A stretch of DNA of 64,000 bases from Mesorhizobium neociceri (GCF_013520985.1 NZ_JACDTY010000016.1:1-64000), one strand, 5' to 3'; positions 53,501 through 61,866 are shown, counted from the stretch's first letter. The notes: generated from the sequence alone by a model not told the origin. Translations and numbers: made by a program.

Positions 53501-54469
53501 TCAGCCAAAGCCCCCAAGCACTTCTGGGAAACTGACGGCCATCTCGCCGGCAATCGCTTGCGCGGCGTACATCTCATGCATCTTTCGGCCATCGTAGCGC
53601 GCGCGGCTCCTGGCGATGCCCTTGTTCAGGAGGGAACCGGCAATGGGGTCAAGCCTGCGGGTCAGCCGCTTCACAACACCTCGTTCGAATGGGATGCGCT
53701 GCCGGAAAGGCGCTGCCCATGGCGTATCCTTTGCCAGTTCCCGCCAGACCGCCAGCGCATCGAGCTCCACGCCCGCCTGGGTTCCCCATGGCTTGCCGCC
53801 AGCAAAATGCCGGGCATACGCCTGGGAAAATCGATACTCCTTTGTGAGGTTGGACATCAGATTCCAGTTGGGATGCATCGTCTGCCACTTTCCCTCGAAG
53901 ACTATGTTCAGCGCATTCTGATCGTTCAACTGCCCTGCGACGGCCACCTCTCTGGCGCGGTGCAAGAGACCCTGTTCACGCACCAGCGGCATGTTGAAGA
54001 CGATGATGCCGGCGTTGAAATAAGGAGCCCCCGCCTGCATCGACAATTTGTTCCGGTAGCCCGGGCGGAAATACATATAATCGTCGTGAGCGGCCAACAA
54101 CGGAGCATGAAGTGTCTGGCCCACTAGGTCGCCGATATCTCGATTGAACAGAACATCGCAATCGACATGGGCGATGCGGTCGTAGTCCGCGAATTGAGGC
54201 AGTTGGTCGGCGAAAAGCCGGACAAAAGTGCCGACATTGCTTGGCCGGAAAGTATGGCCGGCCTGCGCAAACAACGCCGATACGTCCATTATGCGAAGGC
54301 GGTTCTTCAGCAGGCGGTCAGCAACACGCATATCGGCATCACGTGCGCCGACATGGAGGATGAAGCCTGGCGTTGCTTCTCCCGAAACGTCCAGAATTCT
54401 GCGCGCCGCCAAGCATGCATACGGGAAATAGTTGGCGTCAGCCGCTAGAAAAAAACAGGAACTTGCCAC
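53501..54469 (-). CDS. Glycosyltransferase family 8-like
   Basis: 322 residues from a GTG at 54469, six bases after AAGGG. A longer frame reaches an ATG at 54583, but its extra residues look non-coding. GT8 features are FFLAADANYFPYACLAARRI, RIAHVDCDVLFNRDI (the DxD metal motif), APYFNAGIIVFNMPL and LNDQNALNIVFEGKW, then MHPNWNLMSN. GT8 enzymes are retaining galactosyl- or glucosyl-transferases of LPS and polysaccharides. It lies just upstream of the tRNA-Pro on the opposite strand. Confidence 0.88.
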   Translation of the reverse strand: MASSCFFLAADANYFPYACLAARRILDVSGEATPGFILHVGARDADMRVADRLLKNRLRIMDVSALFAQAGHTFRPSNVGTFVRLFADQLPQFADYDRIAHVDCDVLFNRDIGDLVGQTLHAPLLAAHDDYMYFRPGYRNKLSMQAGAPYFNAGIIVFNMPLVREQGLLHRAREVAVAGQLNDQNALNIVFEGKWQTMHPNWNLMSNLTKEYRFSQAYARHFAGGKPWGTQAGVELDALAVWRELAKDTPWAAPFRQRIPFERGVVKRLTRRLDPIAGSLLNKGIARSRARYDGRKMHEMYAAQAIAGEMAVSFPEVLGGFG

Positions 54470-54574
54470 GCGCAACCCTTCTGATCGGTATTGGGCGAGC
54501 CATACCGTCTTGGCGTTGCGCCGACAAGGCCGAACGCCTGGCGACTTTTCCGGTCCAACGCGCCGTTTTAGCGC

Positions 54575-54601
54575 TTGCACCATAACCCTTGAAAATATAT
54601 G
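54575..54601 (+). promoter_or_regulatory. Candidate promoter of tRNA-Pro
   Basis: TTGCAC (54575-54580) and TATATG (54596-54601) are 15 bp apart, and the tRNA 5' end lies 14 bp downstream. The spacing is short, so this is a modest candidate. Confidence 0.35.
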
Positions 54602-54614
54602 GCTTTGCGCGGTC

Positions 54615-54691
<77 letters not shown>

Positions 54692-54778
54692 ATTAAAACA
54701 AGGACTTACCCCCAGTGGGTCCTTGGCAATTTCCCTCTCATCACCGCCCTAGGTATCGTCAAGGGTAACGCCGGCCCA

Positions 54779-55894
54779 TTAAGGCCCAGCCGGAAACAGG
54801 CTTGCAAACGAGCTTCTGTATCCGCAGAAGCTACTATGCTGAGGAACAACGGCAAAATTCCCAGCAGATTCGATCCTGAGAGTTATGTCGCCCTGGCACG
54901 GCTGGATCACACCACCCGACAAGGCCGTTTGCCGCAATATCGCGGCCAATTCGGGACTTATGCCGGGCATCGCAAATAGCTTGCTAGCGTTTGCACCACA
55001 TGCGGGCATGAGGTTTGTGCAGAATGGCGAGATGCCTTGTTTAGAAAGCCACTCGATGACGTCCTGAGACGGATGTGAATGTCCATTTGCTGAGGTGACA
55101 CCGTAGCGGTCACCCCCTATTGTAAAGAGGTTCTCAAGTACCTCAGGTGCCGAATCGTGTTGTGAGCCGTGGTGCGGGAGGTTGACAACACTTGCCATGA
55201 TACGCCGACCAACATTTCGTTCGAACCGATTACGGCGACTGCGCCAATTGTTCAGCGTTCCGTCGCCTCCGAGAACTACGTCAACCCCTGCATAGCTGAA
55301 TCGAATTGCCAAACTAATATCGTTGTCATCCAAGTTGCCGAACATATTTGGGTCATCTCTCTCGATGCGACCAATGTATTCTCCCTTTGACACCTTCAAC
55401 GGCAACACTGTCTGAATGCTGACTTGCGAAAATCCAGACGGCCCGATCGTATTTTCTTCACCCGCACACTCAGTCCAGAAATTCTCTTGTGTCGATGCCC
55501 ACTTTATTATCTGAAGAAATTCAAAAGCCGCTGTACGCTCTGACATCCCGTCTGTTCTCGAAGCGATTTTGACTAGGTGTGCGGCTAGCTTTGCTCGCCT
55601 TCGCGTGTTTGCAACAAGGTCACCCATCGGACAAGAATAGAACTGGCCGACTTTTCCGGTGAAGTGCTTACCTATGGCGTACAGGCCCGAATAGTGATCT
55701 CTGTGAGGATGAGTCAGACATAAGAATGACAGCTCTGTCGCGCCCAAGGTGCGGAGGACCTCAAGCGCCCGAGGCTCGCTGTCAGCTTCTGCATTACTGT
55801 CGACTACCCCAAAATGCTTTTTCGAACCATCGTCGAATTCGACGATCGTGGAACTGCCGTGTCCCACATTCAAAAACCGGAAAGTTAAGGACAA
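54779..55894 (-). CDS. Metallo-beta-lactamase-fold hydrolase (ComEC-like domain, soluble)
   Basis: 371 residues without a signal peptide or membrane span. The MBL metal motif HPHRDH is at 62-67, further ligand regions are LGGDG (208-212) and PHHGS (240-244), and GHSHPS (271-276) is the ComEC-type C-terminal loop. The start FRFLNVGHGSSTIVEFDDG matches ComEC/Rec2-like lactamase_B domains, here detached from any DNA-uptake channel. Nuclease or phosphodiesterase activity is likely. It is third in a tight minus-strand unit and overlaps the 166-residue gene by 10 bp. Codon use is more AT-rich than the flanking chromosome. Confidence 0.85.
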   Translation of the reverse strand: MSLTFRFLNVGHGSSTIVEFDDGSKKHFGVVDSNAEADSEPRALEVLRTLGATELSFLCLTHPHRDHYSGLYAIGKHFTGKVGQFYSCPMGDLVANTRRRAKLAAHLVKIASRTDGMSERTAAFEFLQIIKWASTQENFWTECAGEENTIGPSGFSQVSIQTVLPLKVSKGEYIGRIERDDPNMFGNLDDNDISLAIRFSYAGVDVVLGGDGTLNNWRSRRNRFERNVGRRIMASVVNLPHHGSQHDSAPEVLENLFTIGGDRYGVTSANGHSHPSQDVIEWLSKQGISPFCTNLMPACGANASKLFAMPGISPELAAILRQTALSGGVIQPCQGDITLRIESAGNFAVVPQHSSFCGYRSSFASLFPAGP

Positions 55895-56385
55895 CCGCTC
55901 TCAACCCACATTTCGAGCGATTCCATCCCGTCCAGGCGCGGCTGCTGGTCGATGTCGCGCGGACTAATCTGAGGTATCCTGTAACCCCCGTCAGAACCAA
56001 GAGAGATCCAAACCGGCTGACCAAAGACTCGAAGGTCCTCGTCGATCAAGGTGATCGGAAATTTGACGAGCAAGTTCCCTGAAGGAAGGTAGCAGTCAAG
56101 AATAATAAATTCTGTTCCGACCTGGGAAATAACGGCCTTCGCTCTGTTGGACGTTTCAGCGTGCATGCTGGCTTGGGGCGTTGTCGAGCGCTGACGACGA
56201 CCGACTTGAGTAACCTCGCCTGAAGACGTCATTGTCTCAGTGAGATGACCAGTCTGAAAGGCCTCGACAGGCGTAGTTTGCATGGAACGCTTCAGATCGG
56301 TATTCCGATGGTTGCGCCCTTGGCTAAACAAGACACCGTCGATAGCCACATCCGCCTCAGTCGACTTTCTGGCTGATTGCACCAC
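55885..56385 (-). CDS. Unknown protein of the tRNA-Pro island, middle gene
   Basis: 166 residues, no recognised family. The first 90 are polar and low in hydrophobics (many Thr, Ser, Gln), probably flexible. The rest alternates hydrophobic and polar residues, as in AKAVISQVGTEFIILDCYLP and LLVKFPITLIDEDL, then FGQPVWISLGSDGGYRIP, which suggests a small beta-barrel. It starts two bases after the upstream gene's stop and overlaps the hydrolase gene by 10 bp, so all three are coupled. It may be a partner or a substrate of the hydrolase; that is inference. Confidence 0.6.
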   Translation of the reverse strand: MVQSARKSTEADVAIDGVLFSQGRNHRNTDLKRSMQTTPVEAFQTGHLTETMTSSGEVTQVGRRQRSTTPQASMHAETSNRAKAVISQVGTEFIILDCYLPSGNLLVKFPITLIDEDLRVFGQPVWISLGSDGGYRIPQISPRDIDQQPRLDGMESLEMWVESGCP

Positions 56386-56387
56386 CG

Positions 56388-57137
56388 CTACCTTCCTTTT
56401 CCACCCAAAACACTTTGCACTAGCTTTTCGGCTTTATCAACCTTAGTCGACGACCACCGAAACAACGATTTCTCTAGAAGGAAAAAATCTAACTCAAAGA
56501 GGTCCAAATCAACGACCGCATTGTAATCAGAATAATATTCCGGATCTATGTCGTCCTTGGTCTTAGCCAAGTGCATATCGATATTTTTTTGAGCAAAAGG
56601 GCCATACGATACCCGATAATTTACGCTGTCTTCCGCCTTACCCTCGACAATAACGGCCGCATCCTTGATGTCACCCAGGATATCGCGAATCGATTTTGAA
56701 GCCCCTTCATCAAACATATGGTCGACACTTCCAAAGCGCAGCGGAAGCTTGGCACTCTTGATCAGCACGATAAAACGTATCCCAAACCGCTTAACCTTGG
56801 CTACTTCGGCTATGGCCATCAACTCGGATGCAACCTTATTGACGTTGCGGAATGCCGTGTGTTGCAAGACTCCAACGAGGGCGGTTCCGAATGGCCATTC
56901 GATAGCCCCGGAAATTGAATTTGGATCAATTGAAATGTTTATGGCTGGTGCACTGTCCTCTGTCTCTCCGCTAACCCGATTTTCAGCTCGAGCCTCTCCA
57001 ACTTTGGTCAGAAAATCCGGAACTGTGTCTAGCAGAGTTCGAATGCACGCTCCCCTCTTATCGTAGACGGCATAACTTAGATCGTAGTCCAAGCGCCAAA
57101 GGATTTTTATCAGCTTCACGGATGTCTCGTCGGACAT
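56388..57137 (-). CDS. Unknown protein of the tRNA-Pro island, first gene
   Basis: 249 residues, AT-rich codons. The segment KVKRFGIRFIVLIKSAKLPL in the middle and the overall length bring to mind the sporadically distributed TIGR04255-type proteins, but I am not confident. The N-terminus (VKLIKILWRLDYDLSYAVYD) and C-terminus (LDLFELDFFLLEKSLFRWSS) are conserved-looking helices. There are no membrane spans and no catalytic motif I can name. It is the first gene of the three-gene unit; the promoter would lie in 57138-57360. Confidence 0.6.
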   Translation of the reverse strand: MSDETSVKLIKILWRLDYDLSYAVYDKRGACIRTLLDTVPDFLTKVGEARAENRVSGETEDSAPAINISIDPNSISGAIEWPFGTALVGVLQHTAFRNVNKVASELMAIAEVAKVKRFGIRFIVLIKSAKLPLRFGSVDHMFDEGASKSIRDILGDIKDAAVIVEGKAEDSVNYRVSYGPFAQKNIDMHLAKTKDDIDPEYYSDYNAVVDLDLFELDFFLLEKSLFRWSSTKVDKAEKLVQSVLGGKGR

Positions 57138-57361
57138 TATTAGCCCCTAAAAATCCAGCCACCCGGCCCGGCCGCCGTCGAACGAGCGCATAGTGCTTCA
57201 ATTTCTGTCAAAGTCCATACTTGTGGGATGTGCCGAATGAGCACGGGCGGGGTGATCGCTTGAGCACCGGTCAAATGGTCAGTCGATGGGTTTCGGGGAC
57301 GTCGACCACGAATCTGTGGGCGGAAAGCCGGCCCAAATCCATGCAAGAACACGGTTCCAGG

Positions 57362-57559
57362 CTAGCTGGCCCTCTTTAAGCGTTCGATCATCGCGGCGAA
57401 CTCCCCGGCCGATTTCTTCGCCGGCGCATACGCCCTGCCCTCGTCGCTTGCCAGCCAGGCATCCACTGCGGCCTCAACCCTCCGGAGGCCAAAGCTGCCG
57501 CGGACAAGCGCGACACGCGATTTCTCAGCCGCATCGCAGCCACTCGCAAAATGCCTTTC
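57362..57559 (-). pseudogene. 65-codon open fragment in frame after the acetyltransferase stop
   Basis: Directly after the TAA of the acetyltransferase gene, the same frame stays open for 65 codons with coding-like composition (for example SFGLRRVEAAVDAWLASDEG and SAGEFAAMIERLKRAS) and then stops at TAG. It has no usable start codon of its own near its 5' end. It is either the C-terminal remnant of a longer ancestral gene or an extension made by readthrough. I do not recognise the sequence. Between it and 57137 no gene is evident. Confidence 0.4.
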
Positions 57560-58150
57560 TTACGACGTCATGCTGCCGTGCCGCTCGATGAAAGGCTCGA
57601 TGGGGCCCGTGAGAAAAGCAGCCTCCTGCTTGATCTTCTCGTCGCTCCATTCCCACCACCGGATCGCCAGCAATTTCGCGATGACGTCCTGTGAAAAGCG
57701 ATAGCGGATAAGCTTGGCCGGGACCCCGCCGACGATCGCGTATGGCGGCACATCCTTGGTGACAACGGCGCCGGCCGCAACGATGACGCCATCGGCAATG
57801 TGGACGCCCGGCATGATCATCGCATGGCGGCCGATCCAGACATCGTTGGCGATGGTAATGCCGACGGGTTTGCCGCTATTCTGAGTAAGATCGACTGAGT
57901 CCATCATGCGGCTGTAGATCGGGAATGTGGTTGCGGCCCAAGGGGAATGAGCCCCCCCGGAACACATAAAGCTGACGTTGCCGGCGATCGAACAAAACGC
58001 CCCGACGGTCAGCGGAGCGAGTTCGGAAGTTGCAAGGACTTTCTTTCGGCTCACGCCATAGGTATTGCGCCCAACGGTCACGCTTGATGGCAGCTTGGAC
58101 CGAAACGGGCTTTTCACGCGTAGCCATTTGCCAACAGTCAAAATGATCAC
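57560..58150 (-). CDS. CatB-related O-acetyltransferase (left-handed beta-helix)
   Basis: 196 residues. Hexapeptide repeats form the beta-helix: FCSIAGNVSFMC, VWIGRHAMIMPGVHIADGVI, VAAGAVVTKDVPPYAIVGGV. The xenobiotic acetyltransferase signature includes AHSPWAATTFP and the closing GVPAKLIRYRFSQD. Members acetylate chloramphenicol or, more often in this setting, sugars of surface polysaccharides. It sits inside the putative island but its base composition matches the chromosome. The upstream exopolysaccharide locus gives a possible substrate. Confidence 0.88.
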   Translation of the reverse strand: MIILTVGKWLRVKSPFRSKLPSSVTVGRNTYGVSRKKVLATSELAPLTVGAFCSIAGNVSFMCSGGAHSPWAATTFPIYSRMMDSVDLTQNSGKPVGITIANDVWIGRHAMIMPGVHIADGVIVAAGAVVTKDVPPYAIVGGVPAKLIRYRFSQDVIAKLLAIRWWEWSDEKIKQEAAFLTGPIEPFIERHGSMTS

Positions 58151-58234
58151 CTATGCTTCTGGTGCCAAAGACCCACGGGGTTTCGCCATAGACGATATCG
58201 AGCAGCCTTAGCAACCTGCTGCCCAGCCGTTAGC

Positions 58235-58278
58235 TCGAATCCGCCACTCCGACCAATCTAAAACATGGACTTGCCTCC
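58235..58278 (+). repeat. Imperfect duplicate of the tRNA-Pro 3' end (putative att site)
   Basis: TCGAATCCG is followed by CCACTCCGACCAAT, then TAAAACA, GGACTT and CCTCCA. This repeats 54670-54711 with one deleted G in the T stem, one inserted base and about five substitutions. No acceptor or anticodon arm precedes it, so it is a fragment and not a second tRNA gene. Confidence 0.75.
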
Positions 58279-58309
58279 AAATCTCCTCTTCTCAAGTCAC
58301 CTCAACAGT

Positions 58310-58768
58310 TTACTGGCACACATCCACCCATTCGGCGTTGACGATCTCGGCCATGCGCTGCGGGCTGAGCCGTATGGCGGCGTTGGTGGCGCCGGCGGCG
58401 GGAAGGACTTCATCGAAGGCACGCAGCGAGACGTCGCAATAGACCGGCAGCGGCGCCGGCAGGCCGAACGGACAGACGCCGCCGACAGGATGACTTGTGG
58501 CGGCGACAACCTCATCCGCGTCAAGCATGCGCGGCTTGCCGCCGAAGCGGTCCTTGAATTTGCGGTTGTCGAGCCTCGATAGGCCGCCGGCCACGATCAG
58601 CATGGTCTGCTCGCCGACACGCAGGCAGATGGTCTTCGCGATCTGCGCCAGCTCCACGCCGTGCGCCGCCGCCGCCAGCGCTACTGTCGCAGAACTCGCT
58701 TCCGTCACCAGGACTTCGACATCGGGCGCATGGACAGCCAGGAAGGCGCGCACGGATTCAAGGCTCAT
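58310..58768 (-). CDS. YbaK/prolyl-tRNA deacylase-like protein
   Basis: 152 residues from the ATG at 58768 (MSLESVRAFLAVHAPDVEV); an earlier ATG at 58822 is less typical. The YbaK fold is marked by ATVALAAAAHGVELAQIAKT, KDRFGGKPRMLDADEVV and the substrate loop SHPVGGVCPFGLP. These proteins hydrolyse mischarged aminoacyl-tRNAs such as Cys- or Ala-tRNA-Pro. Its position beside tRNA-Pro remnants is probably chance. Confidence 0.9.
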   Translation of the reverse strand: MSLESVRAFLAVHAPDVEVLVTEASSATVALAAAAHGVELAQIAKTICLRVGEQTMLIVAGGLSRLDNRKFKDRFGGKPRMLDADEVVAATSHPVGGVCPFGLPAPLPVYCDVSLRAFDEVLPAAGATNAAIRLSPQRMAEIVNAEWVDVCQ

Positions 58769-59014
58769 CTCGGCATCGTCCCATTCGAAAATGCGGTTAG
58801 CGTTCACACTGGATAGCTTCACGCTCGATCGCCGGCAACCTCGCCACCCCTCGACGGCTCCAGCGATGCCAAGCCTGGCGGGTCGCGCCGCATGTCAGCA
58901 ACGGAAGGCGCATCCCCCGTGCGGGAGATGTGTTCGGGCTGCTGCCTTGGTAGGTCGCAATGGATCAGGGCCGGCGCTGATGCTGAGCTCCTACGATCCA
59001 CTGGAGAGATCATC

Positions 59015-59467
59015 ATGCTCAAACTCGCCTCGGCTCTGGCGCTGCTGCTTATCGGAACGACGGCGGTGCTTGCCGACGATATGCCGATAAACGTGGGCGA
59101 TATCAAATGGGGTCCCGCTCCCGCTGTCCTTCCTGCTGGCGCGGACCTGGCTGTCATCGCCGGAGATCCTTCAAAGAATGGCATTTACGTACTGCGGCTG
59201 AAGCTGCCGGCCGGCTACAAGATTGCCGCGCACAATCATCCCACCTCGGAATATGTGACGGTGATTTCCGGCAATTTTCATATCGGAATGGGTGACAAAC
59301 TCGACGAGACCAAAGGCATCGAACTGACCTCCGGCGGCTTCGGCGTTGCCCCGCAGGGAATGAACCATTACGCTTGGACGACAAGCGATACGATTGTCCA
59401 GGTTCATGGCGAGGGGCCGTTCGCGATCACCTACGTCAACCCGGCGGACGATCCGAGCAAAAAGTGA
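59015..59467 (+). CDS. Secreted cupin protein
   Basis: 150 residues from the ATG at 59015. The signal peptide is MLKLASALALLLIGTTAVLA. The cupin motif AAHNHPTSEYVTVISGNFHIGMG supplies two His and a Glu as metal ligands, and the second half has MNHYAWT. It would be a small periplasmic metal-binding cupin of unknown reaction. The upstream region contains a short inverted sequence (CATCCCCC and GGGAGATG near 58912-58929). Confidence 0.82.
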   Translation: MLKLASALALLLIGTTAVLADDMPINVGDIKWGPAPAVLPAGADLAVIAGDPSKNGIYVLRLKLPAGYKIAAHNHPTSEYVTVISGNFHIGMGDKLDETKGIELTSGGFGVAPQGMNHYAWTTSDTIVQVHGEGPFAITYVNPADDPSKK

Positions 59468-59486
59468 CATTTTGTCGTGCATAAAA

Positions 59487-59516
59487 AAGCTCGCCAGGGC
59501 AAACCATGGCGAGCTT
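59487..59516 (-). terminator. Rho-independent terminator of the XRE gene
   Basis: The 10-bp stem AAGCTCGCCA / TGGCGAGCTT is followed on the minus strand by TTTTTT. It lies 25 bp beyond the XRE stop and could also slow plus-strand transcripts from the cupin gene. Confidence 0.85.
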
Positions 59517-59541
59517 GTCGAGAGACGCCTTGGCGTCGTTG

Positions 59542-59823
59542 TTATGAAACGGACCGATTCTCCACAGGCGTCGTCGGCGCCGGGGTATCGATCAGGGCCG
59601 TTTCCGGCAATTGCAATGCTGCGGCGATCCGGCGAAGTTTCGATGGATCGGTGTCCTTGCCGCTCTCTATGTCGGCAATCTCGCTGGTCGACAGACCGCA
59701 GGTCAGGGAAAGCTCTTCAATACTGTATCCCTTTGTTTCCCGGATGGCTTTAAGGCCGGGGTGCTCAAGCGCAACATCGGCCGCCAGCCTGGAGAAGGGT
59801 TCGTGTTTTGCATTTTGGGGCAT
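59542..59823 (-). CDS. XRE-family helix-turn-helix protein
   Basis: 93 residues from the ATG at 59823, selected because GGAG stands six bases before it; an ATG at 59835 gives four more residues. The helix-turn-helix is LKAIRETKGYSIEELSLTCG followed by LSTSEIADIESGKDTDPSKL. It is a small DNA-binding regulator with a short C-terminal tail. No adjacent toxin or divergent target identifies its regulon. The 263 bp upstream, to 60098, contain no gene. Confidence 0.85.
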   Translation of the reverse strand: MPQNAKHEPFSRLAADVALEHPGLKAIRETKGYSIEELSLTCGLSTSEIADIESGKDTDPSKLRRIAAALQLPETALIDTPAPTTPVENRSVS

Positions 59824-60098
59824 TGGCAACTCCATGGGCTAAAGAGTTTTGGATCAAATGATAGGGTGTTGCCTGAGAGCCGGGACAATGCCCGCTCAAG
59901 GGCGATTTGCCAAGACCCAAACCGACCGTCACGGCATCGTGAACCGGCGTCAAAAACCGCCTGCCATCGGGCACGTCGCGATCAAGTTCTTTTGAAGGAC
60001 CGCACGCCGAAGTGTTCAGCGGTTTCGGGCCGCTCGCGCGTTAGCCTGATGTCGCTGGCAACCGCATTAGGCCAGCTTTCCCCAAGAGGATCAGACCC

Positions 60099-60713
60099 AT
60101 GACATTGAAGACATCAGCCATCGTGCTCGCAACGATCTCAGGCCTCGCCGGCGCCAGCCTGGTCGCGGCGCAAGCCGCCGACGCCGTGCGCATTCGCGGC
60201 ACCGTGACCGCCTTTGCCGGATCGACGCTGACGGTGAAGACCCGCGAAGGCGCCACCGACGCCATCGCGCTGGGTCAGGGGTGGAAGATTTCCGGCGTCG
60301 CCAAGGCGGACGCCGGGGATATCAAGCAAGGCGATTTCCTCGGCATTGCCTCGGTTTCGAAGGCCGATGGCGGCAGCGGTGCGCTGGAGGTGGTGATCTT
60401 CCCGGCGGCGCTCAAAGGCGCCGGCGAAGGCGACCGCCCGTGGGATCTCGAGCCCAACAGCCGGATGACCAACGGCACGGTTGCCGATGTCACCGAGATT
60501 GCGGGCCGTACGGTGACGCTGACCTACGACAATGGCCAGAAAAAGCAGATCGCGATCCCGCAGACGACACCGGTGGTAACCTTCGCGCCGGCGACGCCGG
60601 CCGACCTCCGGCCTGGTGCTGTGGTGTTCGTCAACGCCGAGCGTGGCAGCGACAGCACGCTGACCGCCGGCCGGGTCGTGGTCGGCAACAACGGCGTCGT
60701 TCCGCCGATGTGA
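60099..60713 (+). CDS. Secreted protein with DUF5666-like repeats
   Basis: 204 residues. A signal peptide (about 27 residues, ending AAQAADA) is followed by two beta-rich segments with the pattern V-R-G-T-V-x-x-F-A-G-x-T-L-T-V-K and NGTVADVTEIAGRTVTLTYD. These resemble DUF5666-type OB-like repeats. A predicted ribosome site AAGAGGA lies upstream. The function is unknown. It probably resides in the periplasm. Confidence 0.75.
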   Translation: MTLKTSAIVLATISGLAGASLVAAQAADAVRIRGTVTAFAGSTLTVKTREGATDAIALGQGWKISGVAKADAGDIKQGDFLGIASVSKADGGSGALEVVIFPAALKGAGEGDRPWDLEPNSRMTNGTVADVTEIAGRTVTLTYDNGQKKQIAIPQTTPVVTFAPATPADLRPGAVVFVNAERGSDSTLTAGRVVVGNNGVVPPM

Positions 60714-60883
60714 AAGCGGTTGCTGCGCCTGCGAAGGCGCCAGACACAATCCAGAAACAAAATTCTACAGTCGGGAAAAACTGTCGAAAAGTTCGGAGGC
60801 GATAGTCATGGCTGCGGGGTTCACGTCACCGATCTTGCTCGGTGGCGGTCAAATTCAGCCCGCGCAGAAAAGGAAACGAAGTC

Positions 60884-61087
60884 ATGAAGAAGTCCCTCCT
60901 GTCGGCTCTCGGGCTGGCTTTCGCCCTTGCTGTCTCGCTGCCGATCATCGGCGCCAGCAGCGCGGACGCAGCTCCGATGGCGAAGAAGCATCACCACCAC
61001 CATCATCATCACCACAAGCACCACAAGAAGCATCACCGCCATCACCACCACCATCACCACAAGAAGGTGGAAGCCAAGAAGGCCTGA
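60884..61087 (+). CDS. Histidine-rich secreted small protein
   Basis: 67 residues from the ATG at 60884. The signal peptide ends near SADAAP. The mature chain of about 40 residues has 20 histidines in four runs (nine, two, two and seven) spaced by Lys and Arg, then VEAKKA. Such a sequence should bind nickel, zinc, copper or cobalt in the periplasm. A strong terminator follows directly, and no metal transporter is next to it. The frame is supported by mixed CAT and CAC codons. Confidence 0.75.
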   Translation: MKKSLLSALGLAFALAVSLPIIGASSADAAPMAKKHHHHHHHHHKHHKKHHRHHHHHHHKKVEAKKA

Positions 61088-61105
61088 GCCGGCTGACTTG
61101 CCCCG

Positions 61106-61158
61106 ACGGGAAGGCTGGCCCTGGAGTCCTCGCCAGGGCCGCCTTCCCGTTGGTTTTT
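61106..61158 (+). terminator. Terminator after the histidine-rich gene
   Basis: A long hairpin pairs ACGGGAAGGC with GCCTTCCCGT and GGCCCTGG with CCAGGGCC, with one bulged T. TTGGTTTTT follows the stem. Confidence 0.88.
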
Positions 61159-61319
61159 GCCAGGCGAGACGTGGTGAGATGAAGACAGGATTCGATGGCG
61201 CCCATGCGCCAGAAGGCGAGCAACCAACGAACGTATCAGGCGCAAGGCCGAGGCAGCACAGCGGTTGCGAGGCATGCTGCAGGACACCGCCAGTGTCTCA
61301 GTGTGTTGCCGAAAACCCG

Positions 61320-61523
61320 CTAGGATGGCGCCGCGAAGGCGAGCACTATCGCGATCAGAATCAACAGCGGTCCCATCCATTTGAAATGCTTCGCGACCTG
61401 CAACAACCACGGCTGCTGACCTGACCGAGCCTGAAAAGGACTTTGGAGCAGCCCAAAGCCAACGGCTGTCACCCACAGCCCAACGCAGAACATGATGAAC
61501 TCGTCGATGTAATTTGCGACCAC
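61320..61523 (-). CDS. Small two-span membrane protein
   Basis: 67 residues from a GTG at 61523, chosen because GGAGGAGG stands six bases upstream; longer open frames lack such a site. Two hydrophobic segments (FIMFCVGLWVTAVGFGLL and MGPLLILIAIVLAFAA) flank a short polar loop with QQPWLLQVAKHFKW. The family is not recognised. The 416 bp upstream, to 61939, hold no gene I can support. Confidence 0.6.
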   Translation of the reverse strand: MVANYIDEFIMFCVGLWVTAVGFGLLQSPFQARSGQQPWLLQVAKHFKWMGPLLILIAIVLAFAAPS

Positions 61524-61866
61524 GCCCCGCCTCCTCCGCCGGTATCTTTGGATTGGCGTTATAGCCGCAGCCGGGCGGGGCAGAAAGCGCGGTGCCAAGA
61601 TGGCGACAATGACTGCTGCCGCCACCTGACATGAGCCGGGGCGGACTCGGTCTTGGCCGGCTATTTTCGGCACACCACCGTGGACCTTCGCATGGCATGG
61701 CGCGCGTCTATGCCAGCGCGTTTCACGCCAAATGCATGATCGATGCCAGCCGTTCCCGCCAGGTGCCGGCTGTTGGCGGAGGCTAAAAATCGACGCCGCG
61801 AAAAAACGCGAAGAAAATTCGAACCACGCATGAACCTTTGTTCTGGGAGCCGCACTAACCCGGCAT

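Larger units (their letters stand above)
54692..58253. mobile_element. Putative mini-island integrated at tRNA-Pro
   Basis: The left end is the intact tRNA-Pro 3' end and its downstream flank (54670-54711). The right end is an imperfect copy of the same segment (58235-58278) in the same orientation. Shared blocks include TCGAATCCG, CCACTCCGACCAAT, TAAAACA and GGACTT. Inside are a metallo-hydrolase gene, two unknown genes with lower GC and AT-rich codons, a 65-codon remnant and a hexapeptide acetyltransferase. No integrase, transposase or phage gene is present, so the element is either decayed or was moved in trans. The divergence between the two ends suggests it is old. Confidence 0.6.

Noticed and set aside
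54701..54725. AAGGAC...GTCCTT after tRNA-Pro as a terminator
   Set aside because: The stem is short with a large loop and no T-run follows. Part of the same sequence belongs to the duplicated end, so a terminator call is not secure.
58226..58260. A possible second tRNA gene
   Set aside because: Only the T arm and 3' acceptor side are present, with a base missing from the T stem. It is a fragment.
60990..61075. CAC/CAT repetitive DNA that might suggest a CRISPR or simple repeat array
   Set aside because: There are no repeat-spacer units. The repeats are histidine codons of a small secreted protein with a signal peptide and a terminator.
61661..61800. Short open frames with coding-like stretches upstream of the small secreted gene
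   Set aside because: Several frames on both strands are open, none has a ribosome site, and none matches a family I know.
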